Source: Rhynchopus sp. YZ270_cl-10
Taxonomy: Eukaryota > Euglenozoa > Diplonemea > Diplonemida > Diplonemidae
Direction of reading: 5' to 3'
Assembly (NCBI GenBank): GCA_964035575.1
Contig: OZ037914.1
Location: forward strand, 72,176 to 136,175
Length of the DNA: 64,000 bases
Both the position numbers and the translations under genes were made by a program. Every line of letters begins with the position of its first letter. Position 1 is the stretch's first letter. This document shows, in pieces, positions 30,355-41,424 of the stretch. Under the pieces are notes generated by a model that worked only from the letters and a program-made list of their open reading frames with translations, had not been told where the DNA came from and ran no database searches.

Positions 30355-33300
30355 CTATTTGAAGGTCGCCTCCATCATCAGCACCAGGACCGCCCTAAGC
30401 GCCCCGTACTGACTCGTCTGCCGTCCTCCGACGCGCCCCAGCTCCTCCCGCTGATCCCACCACGCGTCCAGCGCCTCGTACGCCACCTCCGGTGCCAAGG
30501 GAGTCATTCCCTCTCGCCTGGTCCCTCCCCTGGGGAAGAAGCAGTCCGCCCACTCTTCGACATTTCTCGGCACCCTGTCCCCTTCCTTCTGGCTGTGTGG
30601 GACTAACCCTTTCGCCTCCACATCCGACCCTCGCGAGATAGGGGGAGAAGGCCGCCTTGCTGTGGTCTCCGCAGACCTGTCCTCCACTACACCGGAGCGA
30701 CGAGTGTGGTTCCCCTGCGCCCGCCGCGAAGTCCCAAGGGTGGTCAGCTTCGTCCTTCTTTCCGCGTGGGACTTAGCCGTCCATCCACCAGTCTTCGCTG
30801 AACCCAAGTGGTGGTCACCAGTCAGAGCTGTTGGTGTGGTGTTGTAGCTCTGCTCTGATGGCCCCCAGACGAAGGATTCTGCTGCGGTTGCGGTGTTGTT
30901 GTCCATGGTGGTGTCGTGGTCGGCGCAGTCGGCGGAATCCTCCTCATCCATAACCTCCTCCTTCACCTCCGTTGCCGCGTCCTGTGGGGGAGCTGGGTTG
31001 CTGTTGTAGTAGCTACCTCCCACTGTCTGCGATGTTGTCGGCTGAACTGGCTGAACTGGCTGAACTGGCTTTGCCCTCAGCACACACTTTGCGTTGGCGC
31101 TCCCACATCCCTCACACCATGTGCGCTCGCAGGAACTACAAAACCAGTGGGGGACACTACATTCGGTGATGAGTGCGCAGTTTTCGCACGTGAGCAATTC
31201 CCCCTGTCTCCCCGGGCGCTCCTCCATCCGTGACAGCGCTCCGGTGCTGTGGCACTGCATCTCTGGAAGGGGGGTGTCGGGGGCAAGGCTTCGCAGATAT
31301 GCAAACGTGTTGTCTGTCATGCATAACGGCGAGAAGTGGCCAGCCTCGTGAGCTCCTGTGTGCAGCACTGCTACGGCCCCGTTCGACTTGCTGGCTGGTC
31401 TATGGATGTGCACCTTAGAGTCCGATGACACGACCGCCACAATGACTACCTGCAAAGCCCGTGCCAGACCCGCCAGTGCTGTCTGGTCCGCCCACGACCT
31501 GCGATCCCTGTTCCCTGCCAGGCTCATCCATCGCACCCAGGTCGCGAGGTCGGGCATCGCATTTCTCGCCAGGTCAGCATCTCTCTTCACTCTCTCCACC
31601 GCCAGGGACCGAAGGGTCGACGATGTCACCACCTTCCAGCTCCGCACTGACCAGCACACTGCGTCGAACGCACAGTCTCCTACTCGGAACGGCACGGGCA
31701 CCTGCGGTCGGGACAGCCCCCACTTCACCAAGTTGGCCTCCAGTTCGCTGTGGGGGGTTGGGTCCTGTGCTGCTGTCTCTGGCGCCGTTTCCTTCTCGTT
31801 GCCTGTCTCTGGCTCCTCCTCCGCACTCACCCTGATGTCTCCCTGGTGGTCGTCTGTCACTTCCAGGTTAGGTAGATGGTCGGGGGGCAAGCGTATCAAG
31901 TCCCCCTCTTCCGGGTCGACGGTGGGATCTAAGTCCACACGCTCTCGCAGAGGACCCCTCAGGCAACCAGTCAGAGACCCTCGATCCGTCGCGGCCTTCC
32001 CGATCTGTCGCTGCAGCGTCGTCCCTAGCCCCCAATTCCACCTCTGTGACATCTCCACTCTGTTCCCAAGCTTCCTGTCCGCTGCGAAACGGAGCATCTG
32101 CTGCCATATCGACGCCGCCGCGGGTCCCAGACCTCCTGTGGTCTCCAGGGCGAAGGGTGTGAACGCCAGCCGCTCCGCCGCACACGCGTCACCATGCTTC
32201 TTCCTCTTGGCAGTTTCCGCCTTCGTCGCCGCGTACCCCTTCGCGACTGCGGCACCCTGCACCATCGACGCTGACGTCGGCGTCCACACAGTCACATCGA
32301 TAGCTCGTCCTCTCGACTCCCCGACCCCTGTGGACAGCAGAATGTCAGCGGGCTTGTTGTTGCCCAGGATGAGGTGGTTGGGTTCCAGGATGGGGCTCAG
32401 ACCTGCCTCATTTGCTGCTCCATACACATAATCGCGTACTGAGTTATGTCGCAGTATACGATGCCCACCCATTCTGCAGGCGAAGATGTGGTCCCCCCTG
32501 GTGTCCATGGGCTGGTTGCATTGCCTGCATGAGACACCCTCCGCGTATATGGGGAGGTGGAGGCGGAGTCTGGCTGCGGCCTTGAATGCAATCGGAGGGA
32601 TGTAGTGCTCCCAGGTGGGGGGTGCAGTAAGCCAGGACCCTGCTTGGGGGAGGGCCAGAGAATTGAGACGCGCCTTGTCGTACGCATCACCCTTGACGAA
32701 GAGGTCCCGCAATTGTTCCTCCAGGATCCCTGCAGACAGATCACGTTGACGCAGGGGGACGGCTGGCTGCAGCTTGGGGTCAATCCTAGCACCTTCAGCC
32801 ACTTGCTCGTTGTACAGCGTTGCCGTCCGTTCCCATCCTTCGGCGTCCCAGGTGAAGCTGGGGTCCAGTTCGGTGCACAGTTGGTGCAGGCCGCTCCTTG
32901 CTCCCATGGCTGCTGCAGTCCAGTGGTCGCGGATGCGGCGCACGCCCATGCCCCCTACCCTACATGGCAGTGCGGCCTGTCTCCGTGCTTCTTCCGGCAG
33001 GCCTCCATCCTCATCACCAAAAAGCGCGGCCAGGGCAGCGTCTACCTCCTTGTCGTACTGGCTGAGGTACTTGTGGGTGCACGCGTGACCAATGGCTCTC
33101 ATGTAGAAAACCATGCGTGCAAACCCCTCGCACTGACGGAGTAATGTCAGTCCAGCCTGCGAGTCAGACACCTTCTGCAGCAGACGCAGTTGCACCGCGA
33201 ATTCCTCCACCTTCTTCTCCATGTACGCTTCGCAGTACTCGTCGTCCCCGATTGGCGCCCCCAGGAACGCAAAGCCTCCATACTTCACGCTCATCACTTT

Positions 33301-36300
33301 TCCTTCACAGGCTGAGCAAGTCTCCGCCAAGTCAGTGGTGTGGCTGCACACGGGGAGGCCAGCTCTGTCCAGGTCCAACGGAGTCTGCTGTCCTAGGGCG
33401 ATGACTTCACACTTTGACAACTTCACCTTCAGCCCCAGCTCCGCACTGCGTGTCCTCACTAACTCCAGCGCTCGAGCCACCGCCTCTGGGTTCCCCATGA
33501 TCGTCCCATCATCGAGGTACCAGATGCTACAGTCGATGCCCTGGACTGCACGCACTTCGTCTGTCAGTGCTTTGATCCCCAGGGAGAAGAGTAGGGGCCC
33601 TGCGGGGTCGCCTTGCTGCGCGCCTCTGGTGGATGGGATCATCTCGTCACCATACACTAGCCCGGTGTGGGAGTTGTAGCACCATTCGACCCACGGTGAA
33701 ATGGACGGGAGATATTTCCTTGTGGCTTCCAGAAAAGTCTTGCGAAAGATGCTGTTGAATGCGTTCTCGTAGTCAATCTGTACGATCACTTTGTCGCTCC
33801 CCTGGTGTCGTTTTGCGTATGCTGCCACAACCATTGTCGCCGCTTCCAGTCCACCGTCCACCGCCACCCCAACTTGTCTCCCTGGCAGCAGCACTCCTCG
33901 TGCCTTTTCCCTCACAGACGCCACCTCGATCTTGCTCACGACTCGCCGAAGTGTGTTGCCTGCAGAGATGGGGCGGACGTCGCCTTGGTCACCCTTCTTT
34001 AACGCCACCAGAGTAGCTCCTGCCATGAACATAGCTGTCTCGGAGGGGGCTTTCCCGCGTCGCAGCAGGTCCAGGACTTGCGTCATCAGTGGCAAGATGT
34101 TCAGGTCCGGGTGTTTGACCATCCACCCCTTGAGGTGATCCCCGCGCAGACCAAAGGGACCTGGAGCAGAGCCCTTTGCCATGCTATTTATGGCTTTGAG
34201 GGCGGCGATCGGCTTCAGCGGCTCGGAAGCAATTTCCGGCAGAGAAGTGGCAGGTTGGGGTTCCTCATGGGGGTGCTTTCTGCGGAGGATGTCTGTGGAT
34301 TCCTCAGTACGCTCTGCCAGCCCACCCTTGTGGAGGCGGCTCATCCCTGCTGCCATCCTCCCATTCCGCACCTCCCGGACCATCGCCTTCTCCCTTTCTT
34401 CCCACGTTGGTTCCTTCCGCTCCTTCTCCTTCTTCGTACCGCCTGTGCGATTCGCAGCTGCTCGCCACATTGCTGCGATCTCACCTTCTCTCCACTCATC
34501 CACATCCTTCTGCCGCAAGACTGCCACCTTCGTCTTGAGGTGCTTCCCACCTCGCTTCGCCGGTAGGACCAGCTTCGCGAACATGCACAAACGTTTCCAG
34601 CTTGCCTCATCGCCAACTGCGGCCACATCCTCAAGTGCCTGGGTGAACTCCACAGCGGCTGGACGGTCGATGCTCGTGGGGATCGCATCTGTTGTCCTGA
34701 TGGGGATTTGAGCTATCTCCCACCACTCCGGCAAGTCAACGTCGTCTGCCTTTTCCACTGCGGTGCGTTCCCTGGGTGTGGGCTTTGCGATCGCCTTTAC
34801 CAGTTTCGCACACTGAAGACATGTCTCCTTCGATGCCGACCGTATCCCCCCACACGCTTCACACTGTCCTAACCCCAACTTGTTGAGGGTGTCGTGGGGG
34901 ATGTGGTCGCCGGAAGACAGGTGTGCACCGATGTGTGTGCGCAGGCCGGGAACAGAGAAGGGCTGGGGACGGTGTAGACTGCTTCCGTTGCAACACGGAA
35001 CAGGGCAGAAGAGCCTCGGTGCATCAGCCCCCAGAGGAGAAGGCGACTCCTTCGTCATGGCAGGGATGGGTGTTGCTGTTAGGCCTTTCGGGTCAAGCTC
35101 TGCGAAGGGGGCCGACTGGACCATTGCCAGGGCGTTCTTTGGGTCCATTTGCACTTCCTCATAGTGATTATTGAGGAGTGAAACTACCCTGACGCGGCGG
35201 TCTTTCTGCGTCCGCAAGTCTTTCGATGAGGCTGCGGGGTTGATCGTCACCACTGGATTCGGCCCAGGCTGCACTACCGCTATCGTGGTGGACCATGCAT
35301 TTGCTGCCAGGTGTAGGGTGAGGTGGTTGCCCCACACCTCAGGGTTGGTGAGGCCGTCAATGAAGCTTGACAGCTGTGCCTCGGTCTCGAAGTAGCGTCT
35401 GAGACCGGTCTTCACCTTCGTGACCCGCGCTCTGTCAGCCAGCTCAGTGCGTGCTTTGCTGACATCCAAGTACAGCGCGTTCTTCTTACCCAGTAAGGCC
35501 ACGTACATGCACTCGCCGTTGGCTGCGTTCGGCACCCTCTTCCCCCCATGCACCTCGAGGAATGCGTCAAGGTTTGCCGCCTCCTCCGGGTTGATGTCCC
35601 CGTCTGCTCCACCTGCCAGCGCCCCGGGCCCCAGGCTTATGCTCTGAGGTGACAGCTCCCACCCGTCCCCTGTCCCCGCCGGTCGCCTCAACCTCTGCAT
35701 GAAAACCCACACCCTGCTGGCAAGTACTCGCAACCACAGCCTCCCGCTACGTGCTCTGTATCGGCCCTGTAGGAGCCCCTTCCTCAGCAGCACACTCAGC
35801 AGCTCTGCGTCCCGGATCAGTGCACAACCCAAAGCCCGTGGCGCCGATCTCCCAAGCTCATACCCCACGCAAACCAGAGCCCAGATGGCCACCCACTGCA
35901 AAGCCACTCTCACAACGGCTGCCCTTATCCTGCGGAAAAGTTGAGAGGGCGGACGCTTGCGTGGCGCCTTGCGCCGACGGAACCTGCTCGCCTGTGCCTT
36001 GGTCCAGTTCAAGGACCTGTGACCTCGGCGCGTCCTCCTGGTCCCCCTCCTACCCACCAGCCACAATATGAGGTGACTGAGGGTAGGGGCGCGTCTGTCC
36101 TTCCACATGTCCAGGACCGCGAAAGACACAAACACACCCCACTCAGGTGCCTCGGCTACCCAGCGGGGGTCTGGTCGGCGCAGAGAAGAAAGGCGTTCCC
36201 AAAGGATGCTCCACCAGTCAAACCCAAGCCCATGTTCTGCACGCCCCATGTGAACATTGGGGGTGATAAAGGTCCCCCACACCCGTAACGTCACACAGTA

Positions 36301-36345
36301 ACTCTGTCCTTCTCGCCCCGCAAGGCTGGCCCCGAACACCAGCAT
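30355..36345 (-). CDS. LINE-C polyprotein (OTU-ZnF-RT-RLE-OTU), 1,996 aa
   Basis: Start chosen at the ATG (36345) of GMLVFGASLAGREG, which is conserved in family A. The frame stays open upstream only through a repeat that lacks a shared start. Domains: hydrophobic segments within residues ~1-190 (WVAIWALVCVGYELG); OTU-1 (ANGECMYVAL ~277, NNHYEEV ~393); Cys/His finger pair (CPVPCC ~447; GLRTHIGAH; CEACG...CLQC); RT (QIDYENAFNSIF ~857, GAQQGDPAGPLLFS, WYLDDGT ~943); knuckle and RLE (GDHIFAC, KPADILLSTG, AIDVTVW; ~1270-1350); OTU-2 (VGDCAFDAV ~1558, GHFSPL ~1668); zinc module (CENC...CEGC ~1720-1753); disordered tail. Both OTU domains keep Cys and His. The RT and RLE perform target-primed reverse transcription in this class. 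The role of the proteases is unknown. Confidence 0.82.
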   Translation of the reverse strand: MLVFGASLAGREGQSYCVTLRVWGTFITPNVHMGRAEHGLGFDWWSILWERLSSLRRPDPRWVAEAPEWGVFVSFAVLDMWKDRRAPTLSHLILWLVGRRGTRRTRRGHRSLNWTKAQASRFRRRKAPRKRPPSQLFRRIRAAVVRVALQWVAIWALVCVGYELGRSAPRALGCALIRDAELLSVLLRKGLLQGRYRARSGRLWLRVLASRVWVFMQRLRRPAGTGDGWELSPQSISLGPGALAGGADGDINPEEAANLDAFLEVHGGKRVPNAANGECMYVALLGKKNALYLDVSKARTELADRARVTKVKTGLRRYFETEAQLSSFIDGLTNPEVWGNHLTLHLAANAWSTTIAVVQPGPNPVVTINPAASSKDLRTQKDRRVRVVSLLNNHYEEVQMDPKNALAMVQSAPFAELDPKGLTATPIPAMTKESPSPLGADAPRLFCPVPCCNGSSLHRPQPFSVPGLRTHIGAHLSSGDHIPHDTLNKLGLGQCEACGGIRSASKETCLQCAKLVKAIAKPTPRERTAVEKADDVDLPEWWEIAQIPIRTTDAIPTSIDRPAAVEFTQALEDVAAVGDEASWKRLCMFAKLVLPAKRGGKHLKTKVAVLRQKDVDEWREGEIAAMWRAAANRTGGTKKEKERKEPTWEEREKAMVREVRNGRMAAGMSRLHKGGLAERTEESTDILRRKHPHEEPQPATSLPEIASEPLKPIAALKAINSMAKGSAPGPFGLRGDHLKGWMVKHPDLNILPLMTQVLDLLRRGKAPSETAMFMAGATLVALKKGDQGDVRPISAGNTLRRVVSKIEVASVREKARGVLLPGRQVGVAVDGGLEAATMVVAAYAKRHQGSDKVIVQIDYENAFNSIFRKTFLEATRKYLPSISPWVEWCYNSHTGLVYGDEMIPSTRGAQQGDPAGPLLFSLGIKALTDEVRAVQGIDCSIWYLDDGTIMGNPEAVARALELVRTRSAELGLKVKLSKCEVIALGQQTPLDLDRAGLPVCSHTTDLAETCSACEGKVMSVKYGGFAFLGAPIGDDEYCEAYMEKKVEEFAVQLRLLQKVSDSQAGLTLLRQCEGFARMVFYMRAIGHACTHKYLSQYDKEVDAALAALFGDEDGGLPEEARRQAALPCRVGGMGVRRIRDHWTAAAMGARSGLHQLCTELDPSFTWDAEGWERTATLYNEQVAEGARIDPKLQPAVPLRQRDLSAGILEEQLRDLFVKGDAYDKARLNSLALPQAGSWLTAPPTWEHYIPPIAFKAAARLRLHLPIYAEGVSCRQCNQPMDTRGDHIFACRMGGHRILRHNSVRDYVYGAANEAGLSPILEPNHLILGNNKPADILLSTGVGESRGRAIDVTVWTPTSASMVQGAAVAKGYAATKAETAKRKKHGDACAAERLAFTPFALETTGGLGPAAASIWQQMLRFAADRKLGNRVEMSQRWNWGLGTTLQRQIGKAATDRGSLTGCLRGPLRERVDLDPTVDPEEGDLIRLPPDHLPNLEVTDDHQGDIRVSAEEEPETGNEKETAPETAAQDPTPHSELEANLVKWGLSRPQVPVPFRVGDCAFDAVCWSVRSWKVVTSSTLRSLAVERVKRDADLARNAMPDLATWVRWMSLAGNRDRRSWADQTALAGLARALQVVIVAVVSSDSKVHIHRPASKSNGAVAVLHTGAHEAGHFSPLCMTDNTFAYLRSLAPDTPLPEMQCHSTGALSRMEERPGRQGELLTCENCALITECSVPHWFCSSCERTWCEGCGSANAKCVLRAKPVQPVQPVQPTTSQTVGGSYYNSNPAPPQDAATEVKEEVMDEEDSADCADHDTTMDNNTATAAESFVWGPSEQSYNTTPTALTGDHHLGSAKTGGWTAKSHAERRTKLTTLGTSRRAQGNHTRRSGVVEDRSAETTARRPSPPISRGSDVEAKGLVPHSQKEGDRVPRNVEEWADCFFPRGGTRREGMTPLAPEVAYEALDAWWDQREELGRVGGRQTSQYGALRAVLVLMMEATFK

Positions 36346-36419
36346 ACCTCGCTCACCCCCACCTACAGTGTTGTTGCTGCAGTTGCTGCTGCTGCTGTTG
36401 CTGTTGCTGTCGGTGCTGC

Positions 36420-36725
36420 TGCAGGTGCTGCTGATGCTGTTGTTGTTGCTGGTGTTACGGTTGTTGTTGTAGTTGCTGTTGTTGCTGCTGATACTGTCCG
36501 CCCGCACATCCTGTGTCCGCCCGCGCATCCGCTGTCTGCCACCGTTGTTGTAGTTGCTGTTGTTGCTGCTGATGCTGTCCGCCCGCACATCTAGTGTCCA
36601 CCCGCGCATCCACTGTCTGCCACTGTTGTTGTAGTTGTTGTTGTTGTTGCTGCTGATGCTGCCCGCCCGCACATCTAGTGTCCGCCCGCGCATCCACTGT
36701 CTGCCACTGTTGTTGTAGTTGCTGT
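36420..36725 (-). repeat. ~80-bp tandem repeat upstream of LINE-C start
   Basis: Three to four units of about 80 bp, each with ccgcccgcacatctagtgtc, cgcgcatccactgtctgcca and a gttgttgtagttgctg stretch. It is open in several frames (Asn/Ser-rich in the LINE frame). It is probably a 5' UTR repeat rather than protein-coding. Confidence 0.7.
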
Positions 36726-36732
36726 TGTTCAC

Positions 36733-38167
36733 TTGTCCCCTTTGCCCTCCTCCCCTGAAGAAGAAGTGGGGAGGCGCAGGTCAGGCTGAGGACCTTTCCG
36801 CTGCTAGCCGTCCTACACCCTTTTTACACATACCTGGGGTGTTTCCGACCAGCAGCCCCTCGGTCTCCTGGTTGTGTCCTTTTCAGACACGCCCTTCCAC
36901 CGAGAGCACAGCTCACTACCACCCGATGGCTTCTTCCGTATCACAGAAACTTCCGAAGTCCGCGGGGTGTGTAACTCACTGTGGCCCGACTGTACATTGA
37001 GCCCTCTGCTTGAGAGGACCGGCTGGTGACCCAGTCTGTAGCGATCCCATGCGTCCCAGTTTGTGGTTTCACGCACTGGTGGGACACAGCCAGCTCGCGC
37101 TGACCACTCCAGTCGCCCGGAGGTGGAACCGACGGTCTGAACCGCATGAATCTGCCGACCCAATGCGATCTTTGACCGTTAGCCAGCCGATTACTCGACC
37201 TGACCTCTGCTCGGCAAGTTGGTCACGCCTGTCTGCAGGGGAGTGACTCCCCACAAGTATGCATCCGACACAACTCCCTAACAGATTCACCAGCCTAGCC
37301 TGTTCACATCCCAACCGTCGCGGTTATGTCACCACTCACTAGTGTCGGAGTCTGTTACATGTGAGCCACAACATCGAACGAGTGCTGCTCACAAAGGCAC
37401 CACCGCAGCAAATAGCGGTGCAGTTGCTTGCAGTCGTCGAGTGTGCTCACCATGTGGGTAGTCCCTGACTACACCGGCCTCTCTCTCCCTAGAGGCCGTT
37501 GCAACGGTCACCCAGACTCCAACGCGGACAGGAGTGGCTACAGAAGTCTTTGATGGGGGCTTTTACATGGGAGGCACACCCTGACCTGGACGGACCAGTT
37601 CTGTGGCTGTGGATCACCCCTGTGGATTCAAACAGTGGACGCACCCGGTGCGTCACTGCAGACACCCAGCCAAGGTCCAGGGAGGACGACATCTCCTGAG
37701 CGTACCGACAGCATCCGTGAAGTCCCGAAGGCCAACGCAGCCGCTGCAGACGTTCGGAAGAAGCGCCTCACCCATCGTAGATAGCCCTGACAGCAGCCAC
37801 AAGCGTGCAGTAAGAACCACACAATGCAGATACAGCAGTCACCCAGTGAGATGGTCCAGGTCCCCGTCAGCAAGCCGCCATTGGCAACTACCAAACACCA
37901 ACCTCTCAGCCACCCCTGTGTGTCCTTTGCTAGTGTGTGTTGACATACCTGGAATTCCGGATGCTAGGTGAGGACTGTCGTCCCCGTACCACGCACCACC
38001 CACTGTCTCCGTGGAGCAGCCCGGGTGATGCGCCGACTAGGAGGTTACACGCCAGACGTTGTCTCGTCTGCTGGTCAACGGGGCAACAAACCCACCAGGG
38101 TCCCCTCTCGGGAACGCACGCCTCCTGTTAGCAGCTACCCGTCGGGGGGCCTAATCCCCTGGGAGGG
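36733..38167. other. Unassigned 1.4-kb stretch, possibly LINE-C 5' UTR
   Basis: GC-moderate unique sequence with no long ORF in either strand and no similarity to other parts of the window that I could see. It lies between the LINE-C repeats and a LINE-B tail fragment. It could be 5' UTR/promoter of family C or ordinary host DNA. Confidence 0.35.
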
Positions 38168-38938
38168 TTTTTTTTTTTTTTTTTTTTCCCGGTGGTCCGG
38201 GTTTTGAGTGTTTTTAGTGTTTTCTTTTTCCCAGAGAGGGTTGGGGGGAGGTGATCAGGGGTCTCAGGGACCTCGAATCAAAACAGAGGTGTCTTGACAA
38301 AAAAGGCTCAAAGGTGCAGAGGTCTGTTTAGCCTTACAGCAAATCCTTTAAAAAAGGAAAGGCCTTGAGACATAACAAAAGAGGGTTTTGAGGCAGACGG
38401 AGGGGCTCAACAAATAAGACCTTCCAGGACCCAAGTTTTTTCTAGCCCACAGCAACATAGGTAGAAAGAACATGAGAGGAAGAAGGGACTTACCTGCATG
38501 TGAGATGAAGAGGGAAATAGGCAGAGGAGAAGGAGGGGCTTTTTCACTTCAGGGGTTCTTGATGGTCAGGGCTGGGTTTCTTCTAGGTGGAGATTCCCAT
38601 GGGTAGACCAAAAAGAGAGAGTAGGTTGAGGTGAAAAAGTTTGGGACAATAAAGACAATAAAGACAATGTAAAACAGTTGAAACAATGACAATAACATAC
38701 AGACAGACCAAGTGATGACCTCCCATGCCTCAGGGGCAAGGATGTTCAGCTGGTTCTGGGTTAGTTTCCTGAATCTGGAGGGGGGGTGAGCGAATCATAC
38801 AACCCTTCAGTATGGAAACGGAGTCTTGGGCAAGCCTGTGAAAAAGAGGAATAATGGAACAAAAGGACAAGGGTAAAAAAAAAAAAATATTAACAAGGGG
38901 GTGAATAAAATAAAGAAAATATTAACAAACTAGACAAG
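38168..38938 (-). mobile_element. LINE family B, 3' UTR fragment
   Basis: Poly(T) at 38168-38188 followed by about 750 bp closely matching 21583-22340 of LINE B, with small indels and substitutions. It is a severely 5'-truncated insertion. Its terminal hairpin reads CCCGG-loop-CCGGG where the long copy reads CCCCG-loop-CGGGG, so pairing is kept although bases differ. Confidence 0.85.
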
Positions 38939-39041
38939 AGGGCATGCCAGCGGGGCGGGCGCCGCGGAGGCGGTTGTCTATGGATGGGGCTGGTACCTCT
39001 TTCATTATAGCCGAACACGCCTAGTACATAAAAGAGAAAAA

Positions 39042-39066
39042 AAAGGCACCCTGTGCACCTTAGATA

Positions 39067-39068
<2 letters not shown>
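39042..39068 (+). mobile_element. Solo right end of TIR element
   Basis: aaaggcaccctgtgcacc then ttagatacc equals the last ~25 bp of the TIR element (compare 7318-7340). The LINE copy 2 poly(T) starts two bases later. The rest of the element is gone. Confidence 0.6.
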
Positions 39069-39136
<68 letters not shown>

Positions 39137-40117
39137 GTGTTGTTCAACTTAGCCCTAGGCTCGCTTTTTTTATCTACATCCAGTGACAGAGGGGGTACTT
39201 ACTAGTCAAGCGAGTATGTAAACAGCTAGATGTCCAGACAAGGGCACTTTACTATTGTACTGGCAAGACAGTGCCTGAAAACACAGTTAGTGGCACTAAA
39301 ATAGAAAGCATGTGGGACAACTACAACCAACACTTCCCTGCAAATAAGCAAAAGGGTCGTATGTGAGTGCAATTTTTCCCAAAAGGAAAAGGGGAGGGGA
39401 TGGGACGGGAGGGTTGCTCTGTCTACCGGTGTAGTTTTATTTTGCTTTGTCTTGGGGAGGGGAGGGGAGGAGAAGGAGGGGATTGAGTGAGCCGTTTCCT
39501 CTGTAACACACAAACAAATAAAAAGGAAGTTCCATAATCTTTTTAGTAGTTTTCTTTTTGGTGAAAATTTTTGAGAACTTCAGTAAGTGTGACCTGACCC
39601 GACTGACTGACACCCAAAGGGGAAAACAACAATAACGCACAACAAAATCAACAACAACAATGGTGGGTCTCGTGCTTACCTGTGGTGGTTTTGAAAAATG
39701 AAAAATTGAAATTGACCTTCACAAGGTAAAAATGAAAAACTAAAGGAGTGAAAAAAGGAACTCAAAGGACAAGAGTTCTGTACAAACTCTACTCTACTGC
39801 ACAATCTATAAAAGTGGCCCAATGGCTCCTGATGCCACTGGCCTGGCTCTTAGACAGGTCTTACTCCGAGACTGCCCTCTACCCTCAGAGCCTCGTCCAA
39901 GGGGTAAGGGCCGTCGCTGTAGACCCGTCCTAGCCAGCAGCCAACCAAAAATATTAACAAATAGGAAGGGGGCGGAAAGGGGGGAAAGGGGGGGCAAACC
40001 CCAAAGGATGAAAAGAACAAAAAACACAAAATAAAAAGGGTTAAAAATAAACATGGGGCAAACTGTCATTCTACACGCTTCTACACACACACTCTCACCC
40101 TCTAACTCTCTAACTCT

Positions 40118-41319
40118 CTAATTCTTTTTATTCCCCTTTTTCCCCTTCCTTCCTCCGCTCTGTCTCCCCTTCTGTCCACCACCGCGACCATTGCGCCCTC
40201 TCTGCACCTCCTGGGGCGAGAGCACATGCTGCGTCGCTTGTGCCACTGCGTCGGTGAACACGTTCGACGTGTTGGACCTACCCTGAGCTGCATGGCGCTG
40301 GGGTCCTTTGGGAGCTGGGGAAGGAGCAGGTTGGGCGGAGGAGGTTGCATTGCCACGGCCTGCCGATGAGGAGGAGGAAGAAGTGGAGACTGCAGGTTGG
40401 GCGATGGAGGTTGTAGTGCCACGGCCTGCAGAGGTGGAGGAAGAAGAAGAAGAAGAGGAGGCTTGAGGTTGTCGGCCTATTCCCTCTCGAGCCGCTCGTG
40501 CCTCATTCTCCCTCCTTGTACTCTCCGCTGCAAAGGCCTGCCCCCTACTGCTCCGGTTGTCCGTCAGGGCATGCAACGTCGACTTTGCCTTGCACTTTTC
40601 CTGAACCGACCACTCATGCAAACCCACCACCTTCATCACCTCATACCACTGAGTGAAAGTAGCGGTAGAGAGGGGGAGTGACAACAAGGGTCTGCCATCC
40701 TGTTTCTCTCCCTGACGGTAGTGGAACAGGGAGATCCACTTCGTCACAGAAGAAGGCACCGGCGACCCCATGGTGAGGCACGGGAAAAGACCCCCCCTCT
40801 CCGTCCGCTCCTCCTCCGTCCACATCCAAGCCTCGCTCTGCGCCCTCAGCAATTCCCTCACCCTCGCTTGCTTCTTCTGGTCAGGGATGCCTTCCACTGA
40901 CAGAGAATGCGAGCGATCCGCCCCCTCCATCGCGGTGTCGAGGTCCTCCTCCTGCTCCTGCTCATCATCATCCATCTCCTCCACCTTCACACGCACCTCG
41001 GTGTCTGCCGCCTCGGCCTGTCGCCCCACCTCCTCCTCCAGCTGATCCCGAGAAGGGGTTCCCCAGCTGACCCTGCCTTCCCGAACGACGATGACCGCGC
41101 TGGTCTTGCCCCAGGTGTCGCAGTATCCGGCCTCCCCTGCTATCTTCCTAACCGCCTGACGGGCGACCACCGACTCCGGGCAATCACCGTCCCCCTCCCC
41201 GTTCCCACTCCACGGCTGCTGTGTCGCCCAGCAGTACAGGAACTCGCCCGGGCACGGAGAAGCACCTTGAGGACCAAAGAGAGCCATCCAGTCGCCGACA
41301 CAGTCAGGTTCGAGTCCTT
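40118..41319 (-). pseudogene. LINE-A C-terminal fragment in copy 2
   Basis: Encodes only the last ~400 residues (from about ...PDCVGDWMALFGPQG to the stop): the region after OTU-2 and the coiled coil, with the Ser/Ala-rich tail. It has no enzymatic domain. Confidence 0.75.
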
Positions 41320-41326
41320 AGATACC
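41320..41326 (+). mobile_element. 7-bp scar of the TIR element inside LINE copy 2
   Basis: agatacc, followed by AAGTCCTT (41327-41334) and then the LINE sequence that normally follows that target. AAGTCCTT is exactly the 8 bp that precede TIR-element copy C in LINE copy 1, so this is the other side of an insertion at the same site, left after a deletion. Confidence 0.6.
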
Positions 41327-41402
41327 AAGTCCTTCCCCCAGGTGCTCGTCAAACGTCGCTCCTGGTCCTTGCCCCCTCGTTCTGTCCGTGTCCGGTGGTG
41401 TC

Positions 41403-41424
41403 AGGAGCTAAGGAGCTAAGGAGC
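41403..41424 (+). repeat. (GGAGCTAA)n fragment
   Basis: Nearly three units of the 8-bp satellite, immediately left of the poly(T) of LINE copy 3. It is the other flank of the array at 52908-53820, split by that LINE. Confidence 0.8.

Larger units (their letters stand above)
29455..36732 (-). mobile_element. LINE family C
   Basis: A minus-strand element with a 77-bp poly(A) tail (29455-29531) and the same terminal 30 nt as family A, followed by its own ~800-bp 3' UTR. The coding region ends at 30355. The 5' limit is uncertain: tandem repeats occupy about 36420-36720, and the non-coding stretch up to 38167 may be its 5' UTR. Domain order equals family A, but most of the protein is only distantly related to it (roughly half identical in the RT), except for a nearly identical N-terminal module. 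Confidence 0.82.
39070..41396 (-). mobile_element. LINE family A, copy 2 (internally deleted)
   Basis: Poly(T) at 39070-39135, 3' UTR, and C-terminal coding sequence up to 41319. A 7-bp TIR-element scar (41320-41326) follows, then a ~70-bp piece from ~4.4 kb further 5' in the element (41327-about 41396), which abuts (GGAGCTAA)n. It is nearly identical to copy 3 over the shared parts, including the shortened ctgtagacc tract where copy 1 has ctggggtagacc. Confidence 0.8.
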
